DNA from: Stentor roeselii
Taxonomy: Eukaryota > Ciliophora > Heterotrichea > Heterotrichida > Stentoridae
Direction: 5' to 3'
Assembly: GCA_006503475.1 (NCBI GenBank)
Contig: RSEH01000196.1
Location: forward strand, 1 to 64,000
DNA: 64,000 nt
Translations under genes and position numbers: made by a program
Shown: piece by piece, positions 1-10,923 of the stretch
How the letters are laid out: every line of letters begins with the position of its first letter
Numbering within the stretch: position 1 is the first letter of the stretch
Notes under the pieces: generated by a model
Database searches by the model: none
Told to the model about the DNA's origin: nothing
The model's input: the letters and a program-made list of their open reading frames with translations, nothing else

Positions 1-159
1 TATGATTTTTAGAACCCAATCAAAAAAATTTATCATATCTGGAAACCTAATAATCAAATAATTCAAAAAGAACAATAATACAAGATATTTCCTCATAATT
101 ATGAATATATTGATCATATTTACTAAATAGCTGAAGTGAAATCGTTCCTTTTCCAAACC

Positions 160-600
160 AAGAGTCAATTTGAGAACCTTTGGAATAGGAAAGGCTAAAC
201 CAATCTAATTTACAGAGATTGATTGAACGGTCTAGAGTGAAGATTCAAGAATTTCGCTAAACTTGGTGGGTTTTCACAAGAAGAAGAATTGACTCTGGAA
301 GATCATCTCAAAGAGTTGTCTTATTTCGAAGACCTGAAAGACTTGAGGAAGGAAGACGATTTGCAAGAGAGGGCCGATATCGAAGATCTGAAGAAGAAGA
401 ACAATATGGAAGACCTGGTCAATATCGAACAGCTGCGAGATCTAAACAGGAAGATGCAAGAAGAGGTCGAAGATTTAGATGATCTGCAAGAATTGAAGAA
501 AAAACTCAAAGAGAGAATCGCAAAACGTTGAGGATGAGCATCAAGATAACGGTCTTTATAAAGAGGCAGAGGATAGATTTTAGAGTATTTAAAATAAGTA
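160..600 (+). pseudogene. decayed coiled-coil gene fragment
   Basis: An 80-codon open stretch at 289-531 encodes a highly charged helix with a loose repeat built on EDL, LKK and DLR. It has no ATG near its 5' end. The same frame upstream (about 190-288) reads like protein (for example FKNFAKLGGFSQEEE) but carries stops near 196, 220 and 238. Downstream a shifted frame continues with EDEHQDNGLYKEAEDRF. I read this as the remains of a coiled-coil gene rather than an intact small gene. A live gene with unrecognised introns is the alternative. The family is not recognised. Confidence 0.3.
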
Positions 601-1704
601 TATCAGGTACTTTTATAAGTCCATTGATTTCATGTTTTTCATTAAGAGAAGAGTTGTGCATGATCTCGACATAATGCTGATACAAACAATACTCTAAGTA
701 TTTTGAGGTAATTATGCTAACATAAAAACTTCTTTTCTTTAAATTGACCTTTTAGACTTTTTCATGCTTTCATGCTTTCAAACTTTTAAATAAATATCAG
801 CAGGAAAATTAGGAGGATCTTGAGTCTTTCTGAAAACCTATTTAAAAATTCACATTTCAATTGAGTTATAAATGTGTCTTAGATCTAAATTTACTATTAT
901 TTGGTTAAGATAAGTTTTTTCACAAGCCTGTCCGATTCACAATGCCGATAGAGAACTGGGCACATATTCAAAACTTTCTACCAAAATTCAGAAAAAAAAG
1001 GTAGTTTTTGTGAGAAAACTTAGTGCTACCAAATAATGGTTAATTATTTCTAAAATATTTACAAGCCACTTGAAAATTGAATTTTATTGGATTTTTTTAA
1101 TGGGCTTTTGAGAAAAATAAAGAGCCTTCTTCTTTTCAGAAGAAATTTTTACAAGTTTGAAAAGAATGAAAAAGTCGTGAAAGGATGAATATTTAATGAA
1201 AATAAAGATTTTCAGGCATCAATTATCAGATTTTTGTGATAGTACCTTCTAAAGATATAAAGTACACGATTTGAATAGTAAGGAAACTAGTTCTGAGCCA
1301 TCAACATCGTAAAAGTTTTATTAGAAAAAGATTTTCAAGTAGCTTTACATAACTTAGCAGTTTTTGTAAAAGTCTTCTGATGTGTTGTGCTGTTAGCATG
1401 ATTATAACAAATAATTAATCAGTCTGAACTAAAACAGATTAAAATTAAAGTAATTTCTGGTGAGCTCGAAATTATAATTAAAGTTTTTTATTAGGTTAAC
1501 ATGGTTTGAGCTTATGCTTATCTTCTTTCGTAATTTATAGTTCAGCAAAATATAATCTATGTAATGGGACTCATTTATTCAATATTTTATTCTTGCAAAG
1601 TAGCTTTCGTAAGGAAAACTCACAAACTTTTATAAACCGATTGGATTTATAAGGAAGTTATTACAAGAAATATGGGCCTGTTCTTCTAGCTTCGAATTAG
1701 TCAA
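601..1704. other. intergenic, no gene seen
   Basis: AT-rich sequence with stops in all frames. No tRNA-like arms, long repeats or protein-like frames were seen. It lies downstream of the minus-strand kinase ending at 1705. Confidence 0.6.
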
Positions 1705-3135
1705 CTAATCGTTGGAAATAAGCAACGAGAATTCAGACAAAAAAGCCAAGAATCTCGATGAATGAAAGCAAGCAAATACTAAACTTGTTTTAATTAGGTC
1801 TTTGAGTCCAGATCTCCTCCTATAATCAAACTCAAGCATTTCGTGTAAAATTGGTTTTAGCCATTCATACCGTATTGAATTGATGATATCGATTAGTAAT
1901 TTTCTATTGTTTTCAATATTTAAATCAGCGAGTTGTCGTTTAGTCACTAGACTCAAAATTGTCAATCCGAGACTAAAAACGTCAGATTTATCTTCTTTTA
2001 ATGATGCAGGAATATTCCAGTCAAAACCGAATCTCATCTCAGGACTCATAAAGTCTTTGGTTCCCAGAGCCCCGATTTGTTGAGTTCTTTCATCGATCCC
2101 AACTTTCGCAGTGTTGAAGTCTATGATTTTTATAACGAAATCATCAGTTATCATGATGTTGCTAGGCTTGATATCGCAGTGAAGAATGTTTTTTTCCCTC
2201 ATTGTATTGAAAGCGATGATTAATTGTTTATATATCGATAATATTTCAAAGTCGTTATAAGGTCTGTTTTTGGCATCTCTTGTAAGCTTATCATTCTTTA
2301 AGCTATTCTCTACAAACTCCATTTGAATTGTATAAATATACCCAAAATTACCACCTTTACTTGTTTTTTCACGTTTAGCTCCAAAAAACTGTAAAAAATT
2401 CTTAGAAACTCCAGAAAGTACTCTCAAGATATTGACCTCTTCAACATAACCTTTCAGTCTTTCTGGATCCGGTGAGTAGCATTCTTTGATAGCAATAATC
2501 TTCCCTGTTTCGACAACTTGAGCTTTCCAAATAGATACTTCGACAAAATCCTGATTTGTCATATAAATAATATTCTTTTTTTTCGCTTCAGTTAATTTTC
2601 CATTAATCTCAACCATTTGAGTTGCTTTATCTCCATTTTCTGAATAATGATAAATATTAACCAAATTATTTCGTATAACTCCTTTTTCTGAATTATCAAA
2701 ATGATCATCTACTTTAAAGATGCTTTGTGACAGTTTAATGATCTTTTCATATTTTTTCATGTTTAGTTTGGGTATTAGATACTCAAAAAAACGTTGATTT
2801 TTTGATTTCTTATATAGATTAACTTCATTTTGAATCAAATCTAATACTGCCTTAACTTGTTTTTTAATGGTTTGAATGATATGATTTGAACTGGTAATAA
2901 TATCTGATTTTATTTTATATATCTTTTTCATGATTATAGATCTATCAATAGCTTTCTCTTTATTTATCTTCATCTCAAACAAAGCATCTATTTCTTCTTC
3001 ATCTAGTTGAACAATTTTGTGCTTTAATTTCAGATGCTTGAAAAGATGATCTGCACATAGATAATTGTTTTCTTGACATGTATTGCATCTTCCAGAAATT
3101 TCTTTGATCTGACAATCCTCTTCTTGGCATTCCAT
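1705..3135 (-). CDS. B-box-like zinc finger / protein kinase fusion
   Basis: A 476-residue protein starting at an ATG preceded by TTATAAA. Residues 1-45 hold a B-box-like Cys/His pattern (CxxxxC, CxxC, CADH, then two His). Residues about 45-185 are basic and helical. A kinase domain fills about 190-455: the lysine strand reads IIAIKE, the catalytic loop HCDIKPSN lies near residue 317, and an APE-equivalent SPEM and the DVFSLG motif are present. The metal-binding DFG is DFN, so Asp is kept and Gly replaced. The likely role is a Ser/Thr kinase targeted by its zinc finger; activity is plausible because Lys and both Asp residues remain. The flanks on both sides are gene-free. Substrates cannot be inferred. 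Confidence 0.85.
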   Translation of the reverse strand: MECQEEDCQIKEISGRCNTCQENNYLCADHLFKHLKLKHKIVQLDEEEIDALFEMKINKEKAIDRSIIMKKIYKIKSDIITSSNHIIQTIKKQVKAVLDLIQNEVNLYKKSKNQRFFEYLIPKLNMKKYEKIIKLSQSIFKVDDHFDNSEKGVIRNNLVNIYHYSENGDKATQMVEINGKLTEAKKKNIIYMTNQDFVEVSIWKAQVVETGKIIAIKECYSPDPERLKGYVEEVNILRVLSGVSKNFLQFFGAKREKTSKGGNFGYIYTIQMEFVENSLKNDKLTRDAKNRPYNDFEILSIYKQLIIAFNTMREKNILHCDIKPSNIMITDDFVIKIIDFNTAKVGIDERTQQIGALGTKDFMSPEMRFGFDWNIPASLKEDKSDVFSLGLTILSLVTKRQLADLNIENNRKLLIDIINSIRYEWLKPILHEMLEFDYRRRSGLKDLIKTSLVFACFHSSRFLAFLSEFSLLISND

Positions 3136-3815
3136 TTTATAACCATTTATTTTATTTAAACTATTTCAAAGACATCGTCACAAAATTTTTATATTTCTAT
3201 AGATCCTAAGTAAAAAACATTACAAAACTTAGTAAAAGAAATCTGGCAGTAGTAAAGAAGTATTAGATTTCAAGAAAATGAGACTCTTGAAGCGAAATAT
3301 GATAGAATAATCGAATTTTGATACTTTTTACGATTGCTATACATATTTGCTATATATATAAATTGTAGACACTAAAGATTATTTCCTTTGATATTTAAAT
3401 TGGTTGACAAAGTTTAATTTTTTTAAGTTTAGATCACTTGAAACAATCATGTTTTAGATATGATGCGATGTTCTTGAAGGAATTAAACTTTCTGATTGAA
3501 TTCTAATTTCAATACAGTAACAAAAAACAATTATTTTCGTCAATTTTACTTTTTCAACAATCTAAAAGCCTAAAGCTACTGATTAATTATCATATATTGA
3601 ATCAAATCTCTTTTTCTTCAAATAAGTCTTCCCTCTAATTTTGGAAATATATGAAAGATCAAGTGTCCAAGAGTCTTAAATAAAAACAACTATATCATAA
3701 AATTTAAAGATTTTACCGTCCAAACTTACTGAAATTCAATCAGTGTTCTTTCTCATAAAGATTTAGTCATCATATGCTCTACAATCTAAAGTAAATCAGA
3801 CAGAATAAAATTATC
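3136..3815. other. intergenic, no gene seen
   Basis: AT-rich spacer upstream of the minus-strand kinase and before the kelch pseudogene. Stops occur in every frame and no recognisable feature was seen. Confidence 0.55.
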
Positions 3816-4490
3816 AAAACCTCTCGAATATGTTTATTAAGTCAAAACAAAATCGACTTATCACTAATAAATCTCCTAAACAGTTAAAAGCTCGAAATCC
3901 CCGCAAATCTAAAAAAATAATCAATAACGTAAAACTAGAAAGGCCAACCAACATGCCACCCTGCTCATCCTCACATCTGAGTTCATGAATTAAAAATCTT
4001 GAACATCCAAAAGATTCACAATCCAAAAGCCTATCATCCTGATGGTCAATGCGAAGCCACCAAACATAATATCAATTCCAATCGCGTTTAAACCTAGTAA
4101 AATGCATCGACATTGATTCCCTGAAAGTCCATGAAGTGTAGTTGACAGGGAATTTCCCTACCAATACGGTTTCGCCAGTCTTACTCAGAATCAAATCCTA
4201 ATCTACGGAGGGTCCGAGTAACAAATCAAAACCAATAAAGTATCTAATGAATGATCTTACTTTCCTCGTCAACCCCACGAAAAGTCGATCAATTCGCTTG
4301 GAAGGGAAAAGTTCAAGGCAGATATGTCCAGCGGAGCCTTTTCAATGGCAAGGTCTTTGTCTTCGGTGGCTACGATGAAAACAACTGCCAGGTCGATTCA
4401 TGTGAAAAGTTCAACTAGAAATCTCTGGATTGACTGAGACTCCTGGAAAAATCGGGTATTAAACAAGTGTTAATGTTGAGAATGTAATTG
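3816..4490 (+). pseudogene. kelch-protein pseudogene, paralogue of the gene at 9586
   Basis: The stretch tracks the intact gene at 9586-10923 from the segment after its coiled coil (RICLLNQSK in the gene, RICLLSQNK here, at about 3828) through the region encoding SDMSNGAFFNGEVYVFGG, seen here near 4318-4380 as a decayed copy. Matching landmarks include TGGTCAATG (about 4041), GTGAAATGCATCGA against GTAAAATGCATCGA, CATGAAGTGT, ACGGTTTCGC and GATATGTCCA. The frame is broken by several in-frame stops and length changes, and the N-terminal zinc-finger/coil part and the C-terminal blades are missing or unrecognisable. It is a truncated, decaying duplicate in the same orientation, about 5.5 kb upstream of the live copy. 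Confidence 0.85.
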
Positions 4491-5652
4491 ATTCATTAGA
4501 AATATGAAGAAATTTTATTAATTTCGATTCGAAACGAAAACTAGATAAATAAAAGGACATCTTTGTATAATTTATCGAATTTGAGATAAGTCCTGATAAA
4601 CTTAGTCTAAATTCAGAAGGAACTGGTGCAAAAAGCAAACTGTTATAAAAAGTATTCTCAAAATGAAGAAAAGTGAGTAAATAATTTGACTCTTGACTTA
4701 AACTTATGAAAAAATACCGAAATTTCTCGTAAATTCTCTTTTCAATCTCAGTAGTAGCTGTAAATCTCTTGAAAAAACTCCCTTGAGGATAATTTCAATA
4801 TAAAAAGGATTCGAATTACAATAAAAAGAAAATACGTTTTTCGTTACATTAGAATGTAAAAGAGATTTTAAAGATCTAACAAAAGTCTTTGTTCCCCAAT
4901 TTAATAAGCTGAAACTCCAGAATAAGTGCCAGCTAAATATATCCATTTCCTGAAGATCTACTTAAATTAAATAACTCGTCAATATTCTAAGTCTTATCTG
5001 CACCCTATCTAAATCAAACATTTTCAGAGATGTCTTACAAAAGAAAATAGCCACTTTTGCTTCAAAAAACTTAACTTGTTAGGTACTATGTAAAGACCTC
5101 TCATTGAATAGTTCACTGGATTGTCTTAATCTGAATCGCCGGTCGGATAGCAGGTATTTGAGCTACCTTCTTTTTGAAAAAAAATTGTAAAACTGTGATA
5201 GGACGTTAAATTTCAAATTAATCACAGGTTAAATGAAGATTTATATATTCTGATTTGCGATTGCTTTTTCAGCTTGAAAAGTCTGTCTCATCAGGGCTGC
5301 ATAACTTCTGTTTTTTCAATCTTATTTCAAGAATATTAGCTGCAACCTAAGTAATTCTCTATTTAACTTGTCCCTGAGGTATACAAATTATAGTTTGATT
5401 GATATATTTGATTAGTAATAGTATTGATTCTTATTCATTCATAAGAAATTAGAATTGTGATTATAAATTGTAAGGAATACAAATTATTAATTATTCTAAC
5501 AAACAATACTAGATTACTATTTTAATTCTATTAAAGTATCTCTTCTGACTGAGCATAAATATTTCGGCAAAAAATCCTAAAACTCAGGATTATAAACATC
5601 TTTATATAAATTGGTAATTATTTTTCTCTAATAAAATACCTACCTCATCGTC
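4491..5652. other. intergenic, no gene seen
   Basis: AT-rich. An 80-codon minus-strand open frame (4704-4946) has an ATG but no recognisable similarity or domain, so I do not call it. The decayed 3' end of the kelch copy may extend a little way in. Confidence 0.5.
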
Positions 5653-6261
5653 AAACAGATTTTCAGGAGATCAATCATCAGTCTTAATCAACAACAATTG
5701 ATTGAAGATTGAAATCTAATGAGAGAAAGAGATAATAAATTATATGAAAAAGCAAGAACTAAAAATGAATATATTACTTGAAGAGTTGAAAAAAAGTTCG
5801 ATAAACTGCAATAGAAGGTTTTATTGTATTCTAGCTTCATTGAAGATTTATAAACCGAAAATATAGACATAATAGATAAATTAAGTAATCTCAAGGCATC
5901 TTCTTTTCATCTTGAAAAGAAAATTTACAAACTCAACTCTTCTCCACTGAGATGAAGAAAATTTAATTAGTTTAAATAGAAAAGAAAGTTAACGAAAATT
6001 TAATAAAGGAATATAATTGAAACAACTTATAATTCATCATCAAAAGAATTTATTTCTCAGAACTCACAAAAATTAAATTTAAAAAACTAAATCAGTTCAG
6101 ATTTTATAATCATAGAATCCAAGAAAAACAAATCAGCAAATGAATTAAAAGCGAAAAAAATACTAATTACATAGAGAATAGTAGTTTTAGTTTCCGATAT
6201 TCTTGAATCTATATCAAATAATGAATTTTATGATGAACATGTTTAATCTATAAAATTTATC
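5653..6261 (+). pseudogene. frame-coherent 5' extension of the coiled-coil gene, with in-frame stops
   Basis: Reading the frame of the downstream gene (start 6262) backwards gives protein-like, charged, helical sequence for about 200 codons, such as LMRERDNKLYEKARTKNEYI and then FIEDL and IDIIDKLSNLKASSFHLEKK. It is interrupted by in-frame TGA, TAG and TAA codons (for example at 5710, near 5776, 5812 and 6247). No change of frame is needed to reach 6262. This looks like a formerly coding N-terminal part that has acquired stops while the rest stays open. Alternatives are chance frame coherence in AT-rich DNA, or stops removed by introns I could not place. Confidence 0.4.
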
Positions 6262-8355
6262 ATGTTACAGAAATCTAGAGAGGCCTCATCTAGACAATTT
6301 AAGGTTCGTGAGAATATCGGAAGTTCAAAGAAGAAAAATAATCAACCTCTTCCTTTAAACTTTGACACAACTGATAAATTTCCTCACGCTCCACTTTCTC
6401 AACGCGAATATTTTAATGAAAAAGAGAAATCAGAACATGAAAACTACGAAGAGTTAAAAGGCCCTAATTTAGTTAACCCTTGTATTTCAGTCACAAAGAA
6501 TTTACAAGAGGATCCAGGTCAACTTAAAAAGAAACGGGGCTCGACAAGAACTACCACCTATGATGAATTTTTTCAAAAACAAACAATTTTTGGAAAGCCT
6601 CTTAATGTGGTGAAATCAGCTGAACATCAGAATATAAATGATAATAAAATTCTAAAGCTTCAAAGAAACCTAAAAAAAAATCTAGATTTAAATTTAAACG
6701 AAGAATTTAATCAATTTCTATCAAGTGTTAAAGAAATGAGACCAGGAAATTTAAGACAATTCAAAGTAAACAATGAGCATCAATATTCAAGTGTAGACCT
6801 AAACCTTCTCTCATCTCGTTCTGATCCCGAAGCCTCTGAATTCGCACTTTTATCTGACAAGGATAAAAATATATTAAATAGTGATTTTTTTGGTCAATTT
6901 GAATGCTTATTAAACAAACTCAAGAGTCAAATCAGTGAAATAATTCAGAATTTTTTAACAAACAACGAAAATATCAAGAAAAAGCTCGATAGTAAAGTAT
7001 CAAAAAGTTCAAAAAATAAACTCAGCCAGAAATATACTTTATTAAACTCAAACATCAAGCAGCCTTCAGAAGAAAAACTTTTCAATAAAGACAATAAACT
7101 AGATGTTAATTTCCCCAGCACACAATATAATAAAAAGCCAAAATTAATTGATCAAAAAATTGAAAGATATGAAGATAAAGAACGGCCTCAAAAAGATCCA
7201 AGTCACTTTACTTACGAAGATCTTTTAGAAAAACTAAAATTAAAGAAGAACGAAATAATTCAGTGTCGCATCATTATTGAAGATTATAAGAAAAAGGATC
7301 AATTGAATAATGAAAAACTAAAAAAATTAAAAAAAGCATTAAAAAATTCCATAGATAATGAAGATAAAATTAAAATTGAAATAGAAAATTCTCTTTGCAA
7401 AAAAAACGATGAACTATTGTCAGAAATTTATTATTTACAGGAAAAACTTAAAAATAAAGAATTACTAGAATCTCAAAACGCCTTTCAAGAAAAACCTGAG
7501 ATGGATTCGACTGTCACAGCAATTTTAGACTCTCATGACAGAGCAAAAAAAAAAAAACCAGATATAAAAATAAAACCACATAAATCAAGACCAATTAATT
7601 TTCTAATCAATCAAAAGTCTGCTATGAAGCCCACAATCCCAAAAGAGAATCAAGATATTCAAGCCCCTCATGAAAAAAATATAATCGACGAAATGAATTG
7701 CTCTAGTCCTGCCAAAAGCCCATCTAGGCCAGCCGATCAGTCTTCAATGAATAAGGAGCACTCTAAATTCGAAAATTTTAAACAAAAAGTTCAAAAAATA
7801 TTTCAAGCAATGCTGAAAATCATTCAATCTGATCCTCAAGAAACTAATACTAAAGAAATTCAAGACTTTGAATCGGTGATTAAAGGAATTTTCCGGAAAT
7901 TCAAAAAAATTGTAACTCATTCTTTGAAGAAAGAGGAAAATTTTAGAATTTTTGGACAAATTCGAGAATTTTCTGAGTCTGATGAAGATTCATGGTTAAT
8001 TTCTCAAGACCCTAAAATATTGTCTGAAAATTTAAAGCAGGCTGAAATAAAATTAGATGAAAGCGAATACTTTTGCAAAGAATTTCAGTTAAGAAATAAA
8101 AATCTTGAATTAGAAAATGATAAATCCAAGGTTTTAATTGAAGAGATTGAACGAGAGATGAGAATTTTAAAAGAAGAATATGATGAGATGCAGGAGCAAC
8201 TCTGTTTAAAGGATAGTTATTTAGAAGAAATTCAAGTTGAAAATGAAGAACTCAGTAAGGAAATGAATGAACTAAAGGTTTATGCTTATCATCTAGAAAA
8301 AGAAAATAGATCGAACCTTGAATTCATTACTCATCTAAGGGAATATAAATCTTAA
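6262..8355 (+). CDS. large coiled-coil protein of unknown function
   Basis: A 697-residue protein rich in Lys, Glu, Asn and Ser. Residues 1-110 are basic and low in structure. Helical coiled-coil stretches are evident around 310-400 (LEKLKLKKNEIIQCRIIIED and following) and 590-695 (LEEIQVENEELSKEMNELKV). The middle (about 410-500) is Pro/Lys-rich. No catalytic motif or membrane segment is seen. A cytoskeletal or basal-body scaffold role would fit, but that is inference from composition alone. The ATG at 6262 is the first in the uninterrupted frame, yet the same frame upstream still looks coding, so the present protein may be an N-terminally shortened version. An open frame this long in AT-rich DNA suggests it is expressed or only recently lost. 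Confidence 0.65.
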   Translation: MLQKSREASSRQFKVRENIGSSKKKNNQPLPLNFDTTDKFPHAPLSQREYFNEKEKSEHENYEELKGPNLVNPCISVTKNLQEDPGQLKKKRGSTRTTTYDEFFQKQTIFGKPLNVVKSAEHQNINDNKILKLQRNLKKNLDLNLNEEFNQFLSSVKEMRPGNLRQFKVNNEHQYSSVDLNLLSSRSDPEASEFALLSDKDKNILNSDFFGQFECLLNKLKSQISEIIQNFLTNNENIKKKLDSKVSKSSKNKLSQKYTLLNSNIKQPSEEKLFNKDNKLDVNFPSTQYNKKPKLIDQKIERYEDKERPQKDPSHFTYEDLLEKLKLKKNEIIQCRIIIEDYKKKDQLNNEKLKKLKKALKNSIDNEDKIKIEIENSLCKKNDELLSEIYYLQEKLKNKELLESQNAFQEKPEMDSTVTAILDSHDRAKKKKPDIKIKPHKSRPINFLINQKSAMKPTIPKENQDIQAPHEKNIIDEMNCSSPAKSPSRPADQSSMNKEHSKFENFKQKVQKIFQAMLKIIQSDPQETNTKEIQDFESVIKGIFRKFKKIVTHSLKKEENFRIFGQIREFSESDEDSWLISQDPKILSENLKQAEIKLDESEYFCKEFQLRNKNLELENDKSKVLIEEIEREMRILKEEYDEMQEQLCLKDSYLEEIQVENEELSKEMNELKVYAYHLEKENRSNLEFITHLREYKS

Positions 8356-8499
8356 GAATTTAGAATATTTTCTTCTATCATTATATATTTTTTATGGCTA
8401 TTGTAATAAAAATCTAATCAAACAAGCAATATAATATTTACCATTAATATAGCTTTATCATAAGTTTTGAATACCTTTAGCTAAATATTCATTTTAATA

Positions 8500-9210
8500 G
8501 AGCTGCTAATTATCTTTGCAACTAAAATCCCGAGGAATGGACTCGAGCTGGGTATTATCAGAAGAAGAAATCCAGTTAAAATTTATCAGTTTTCCAGCCT
8601 CATGCGACAGATATACAAGGCATTTAAAACAGCTTAATTATCTGCATTCGAGGAAACCGAATAATTTACTTAGTAAGGGCTCCTTCTTGACTTAGGACAG
8701 GAAATAAAAGCGGATTTCATTGTATCAGCAACTGGGTACTATCCAGTGACAGTTATTTGAGTGATGAGAACAAAAATATTGTTAAAATGACAGAAGCCAA
8801 GAAACTACCTGTTTTCTTTTATAGAGTCTTCTCATCATAAACTAAATAGAGTTGATTTGTTGAGAAGTTTTTCAGTTTTGGTTGCGCATGCTGAAATCAC
8901 TGTCTAATTGCACTCAGATGGATCAAGGTCTTATTGAAAAGGCTCAAAGGAACTCTGGAAGGTATATGACTTGAAGAAAGATTTTAAATAAACTCATGAG
9001 CTCGATGTGGATTATGATTTTTATGTCCGGCAAAGGGAATGATGGCGCTTTCGGGCAATCAGGTGGATTATGCATGCCTTAAAGAGATTCAATATACCAA
9101 AGGACCTTCGTCAGCCATTCTTTTTGTAGGGATAGGCAAGGAAAAAAAGAGCGGATATAAGAGTTTGTCAAACAAGTCAAAAGTCGGTACTCAGGGTTTT
9201 CCTTGAACTA
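8500..9210 (+). pseudogene. flavin monooxygenase pseudogene (C-terminal half)
   Basis: Fragments match the C-terminal half of the FMO paralogues in this window. A decayed copy of the NPGELNEDLRI region lies near 8525. GQEIKADFIVSATGYY (about 8697-8745) parallels GEVIEADVVVEATGY in the gene at 11551. AEITV followed by LHSDG (about 8890) parallels SEVCLRW. LKEIQYTKGPSSAILF and then DIREFVKQVKSRYSGF (about 9079-9200) parallels the YTKG/YSKG end of the family. Stops and frame changes separate these blocks, and the FAD-binding N-terminal half is absent. It is a host-gene duplicate in the same orientation as the live FMOs at 11551 and 13294. Confidence 0.85.
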
Positions 9211-9585
9211 TTTTAGAATGAGAATAAACTCAAATATTAGCTTCTCAAGCTTTTGAGAAATTTTCTTTGGAATCTTGAAATTTTTGATAAGGGCTAGTTG
9301 TTTTAAATCCTTTGATATTACTAAGTTTAGGGATAAATGCTTCATATTCAATATAATAATGACTTTTTCTATCTTATTAATGATTATCAAATAATCTAAT
9401 CTGAATATTTATTTAAAATAGAAAATTTATCATTATTTAACAAGGAAATTGTTTGATAAACAATATATTTATTAAAATTGGTTAATGAACGGCTAGAAAG
9501 AATGATAAAACCTCCTTAACATATATTTCGAGTGCATTTATATTCTGTTTCCATATTCATAATTATCCCTATCTTTTCAATATAA
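9211..9585. other. upstream region of the kelch gene
   Basis: A 375-base AT-rich spacer with no gene seen. It ends with TATAA immediately before the ATG at 9586. Confidence 0.5.
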
Positions 9586-10923
9586 ATGCAAAAAATATGT
9601 TCCAAATGTCCAAGAGAAGCGCTATATTTTTGCCAATGCTCTAATCCACCAGTTCTGAGTTGTCAAAGTCACTGCCATGATAGCACTCATCCTTCTCAAG
9701 ATCTTTACTATAAGATAGACAGTAAAGAAAAATCAAAAATTTTAAAAGAATGCGGAAAGGCTATCAGAGGTCTCGAAAAATCAAGAAAAAAAACATTAAA
9801 AATTGTGACAAGAATGATAAAAAAGATCAAAAAAACTTATGAAAATTTTGAAAAGGAGCTCAACCAGATGAAAAAGTCTTTGGTTGAGGTGATTGCATCT
9901 ATTGGGCCAAATCCAAGAATATGTCTTCTCAACCAGTCTAAAATTGATATATCGCTTATAACAATCCTCAACAACCAAAAACTGGAAACCAAGTCCCCAC
10001 TTTCCACCTCAGACCTGCTGAACACCCTTCAGTCCTTAAATGATTCCGAAAAACTAAAACAGTCGACATCATCAACCCTCTCAGCCCGGTGGTCAATGAG
10101 AAATAACCTTCCAGACATAATTTCAGTTCCAATAGCAAGATCCAACCTAGTGAAATGCATCGAAATAAGCACTTTAAAAGTTCATGAAGTGTCTCTTTCA
10201 GGTCCTGAATTTCCTTACGAATACGGTTTCGCGTTGCTTCCTTTCGGGCAGATTTTGATTTACGGCGGAGTGAACCGACTTCAAAACAAAAAGCCTCTGA
10301 AATACCTGATGAACGAAGAGACCTTCCTGATAGACCCTCAGAAAAGATCAATCATTTCAGTAGGAAGAGGAAAAGGCAAGTCAGACATGTCCAACGGAGC
10401 GTTTTTCAATGGTGAAGTCTATGTTTTTGGAGGATATGATGAAAAGAACATCCAGGTCGACTCCTGTGAAAAGTTTAGCTTGGCCGAGCAAATCTGGATC
10501 GATATCTCAAAACTGCCGAGTTGCATAGGGTACACCTCCAGTGTTTCAGTTGTTGATAGAATTTTTGTCGCTGGAAAGTTTTCTTCTAAGGTCTTGGATT
10601 ACAGCCCTTTCAAAAATCAGTTTAGTGAAAGTATGAAAATTGGAACTGAGTATAAAGTCTTGCTTGGCAATGGCAAAAATGCTATACTTATTGAAGGTGT
10701 TAATGCTTACCTGTATTTGGATGGATGGAATAGCTTAGGAACTGCTCTTCCTGATTCGCTCAACTCGATTTTGATTGGACCTTATTTGTTGAAAAATAAC
10801 TCGATTTACTTTTTGACGGGAAAGTTTAATTATGAAACTGGAGTCATCACTAAGTCTGATCTTTATCAATTCAATCTTGAAAGCTTTCAGATTAGCTTGC
10901 TTTCTCGAGGCATTTTACTTTAA
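9586..10923 (+). CDS. B-box-like zinc finger / coiled-coil / kelch protein
   Basis: A 445-residue protein. Residues 1-40 carry a Cys/His cluster (CSKC, FCQC, SCQSHCH, then His) resembling half a B-box. Residues about 45-105 form a basic helical segment (KSRKKTLKIVTRMIKKIKK). From about 180 to the end are beta-propeller blades with kelch features such as ILIYGG, EVYVFGGYDE and FLTG. Proteins of this plan are usually adaptors that bind partners through the propeller. No RING or BTB domain is present, so a ubiquitin-ligase role is not shown. The start is the first ATG, directly preceded by TATAA. A decayed paralogue lies at 3816-4490, and two FMO genes follow downstream. Confidence 0.85.
   Translation: MQKICSKCPREALYFCQCSNPPVLSCQSHCHDSTHPSQDLYYKIDSKEKSKILKECGKAIRGLEKSRKKTLKIVTRMIKKIKKTYENFEKELNQMKKSLVEVIASIGPNPRICLLNQSKIDISLITILNNQKLETKSPLSTSDLLNTLQSLNDSEKLKQSTSSTLSARWSMRNNLPDIISVPIARSNLVKCIEISTLKVHEVSLSGPEFPYEYGFALLPFGQILIYGGVNRLQNKKPLKYLMNEETFLIDPQKRSIISVGRGKGKSDMSNGAFFNGEVYVFGGYDEKNIQVDSCEKFSLAEQIWIDISKLPSCIGYTSSVSVVDRIFVAGKFSSKVLDYSPFKNQFSESMKIGTEYKVLLGNGKNAILIEGVNAYLYLDGWNSLGTALPDSLNSILIGPYLLKNNSIYFLTGKFNYETGVITKSDLYQFNLESFQISLLSRGILL

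Noticed and set aside
4704-4946. 80-codon minus-strand frame with ATG
   Set aside because: No domain, poor composition and no similarity; it lies in decayed intergenic sequence.
5653-6261. Context-dependent stop codons as in Condylostoma, to explain coding-like sequence through TAA/TAG/TGA
   Set aside because: All confident genes in the window are uninterrupted over hundreds to over a thousand codons with stops only at their ends, which indicates the standard code.
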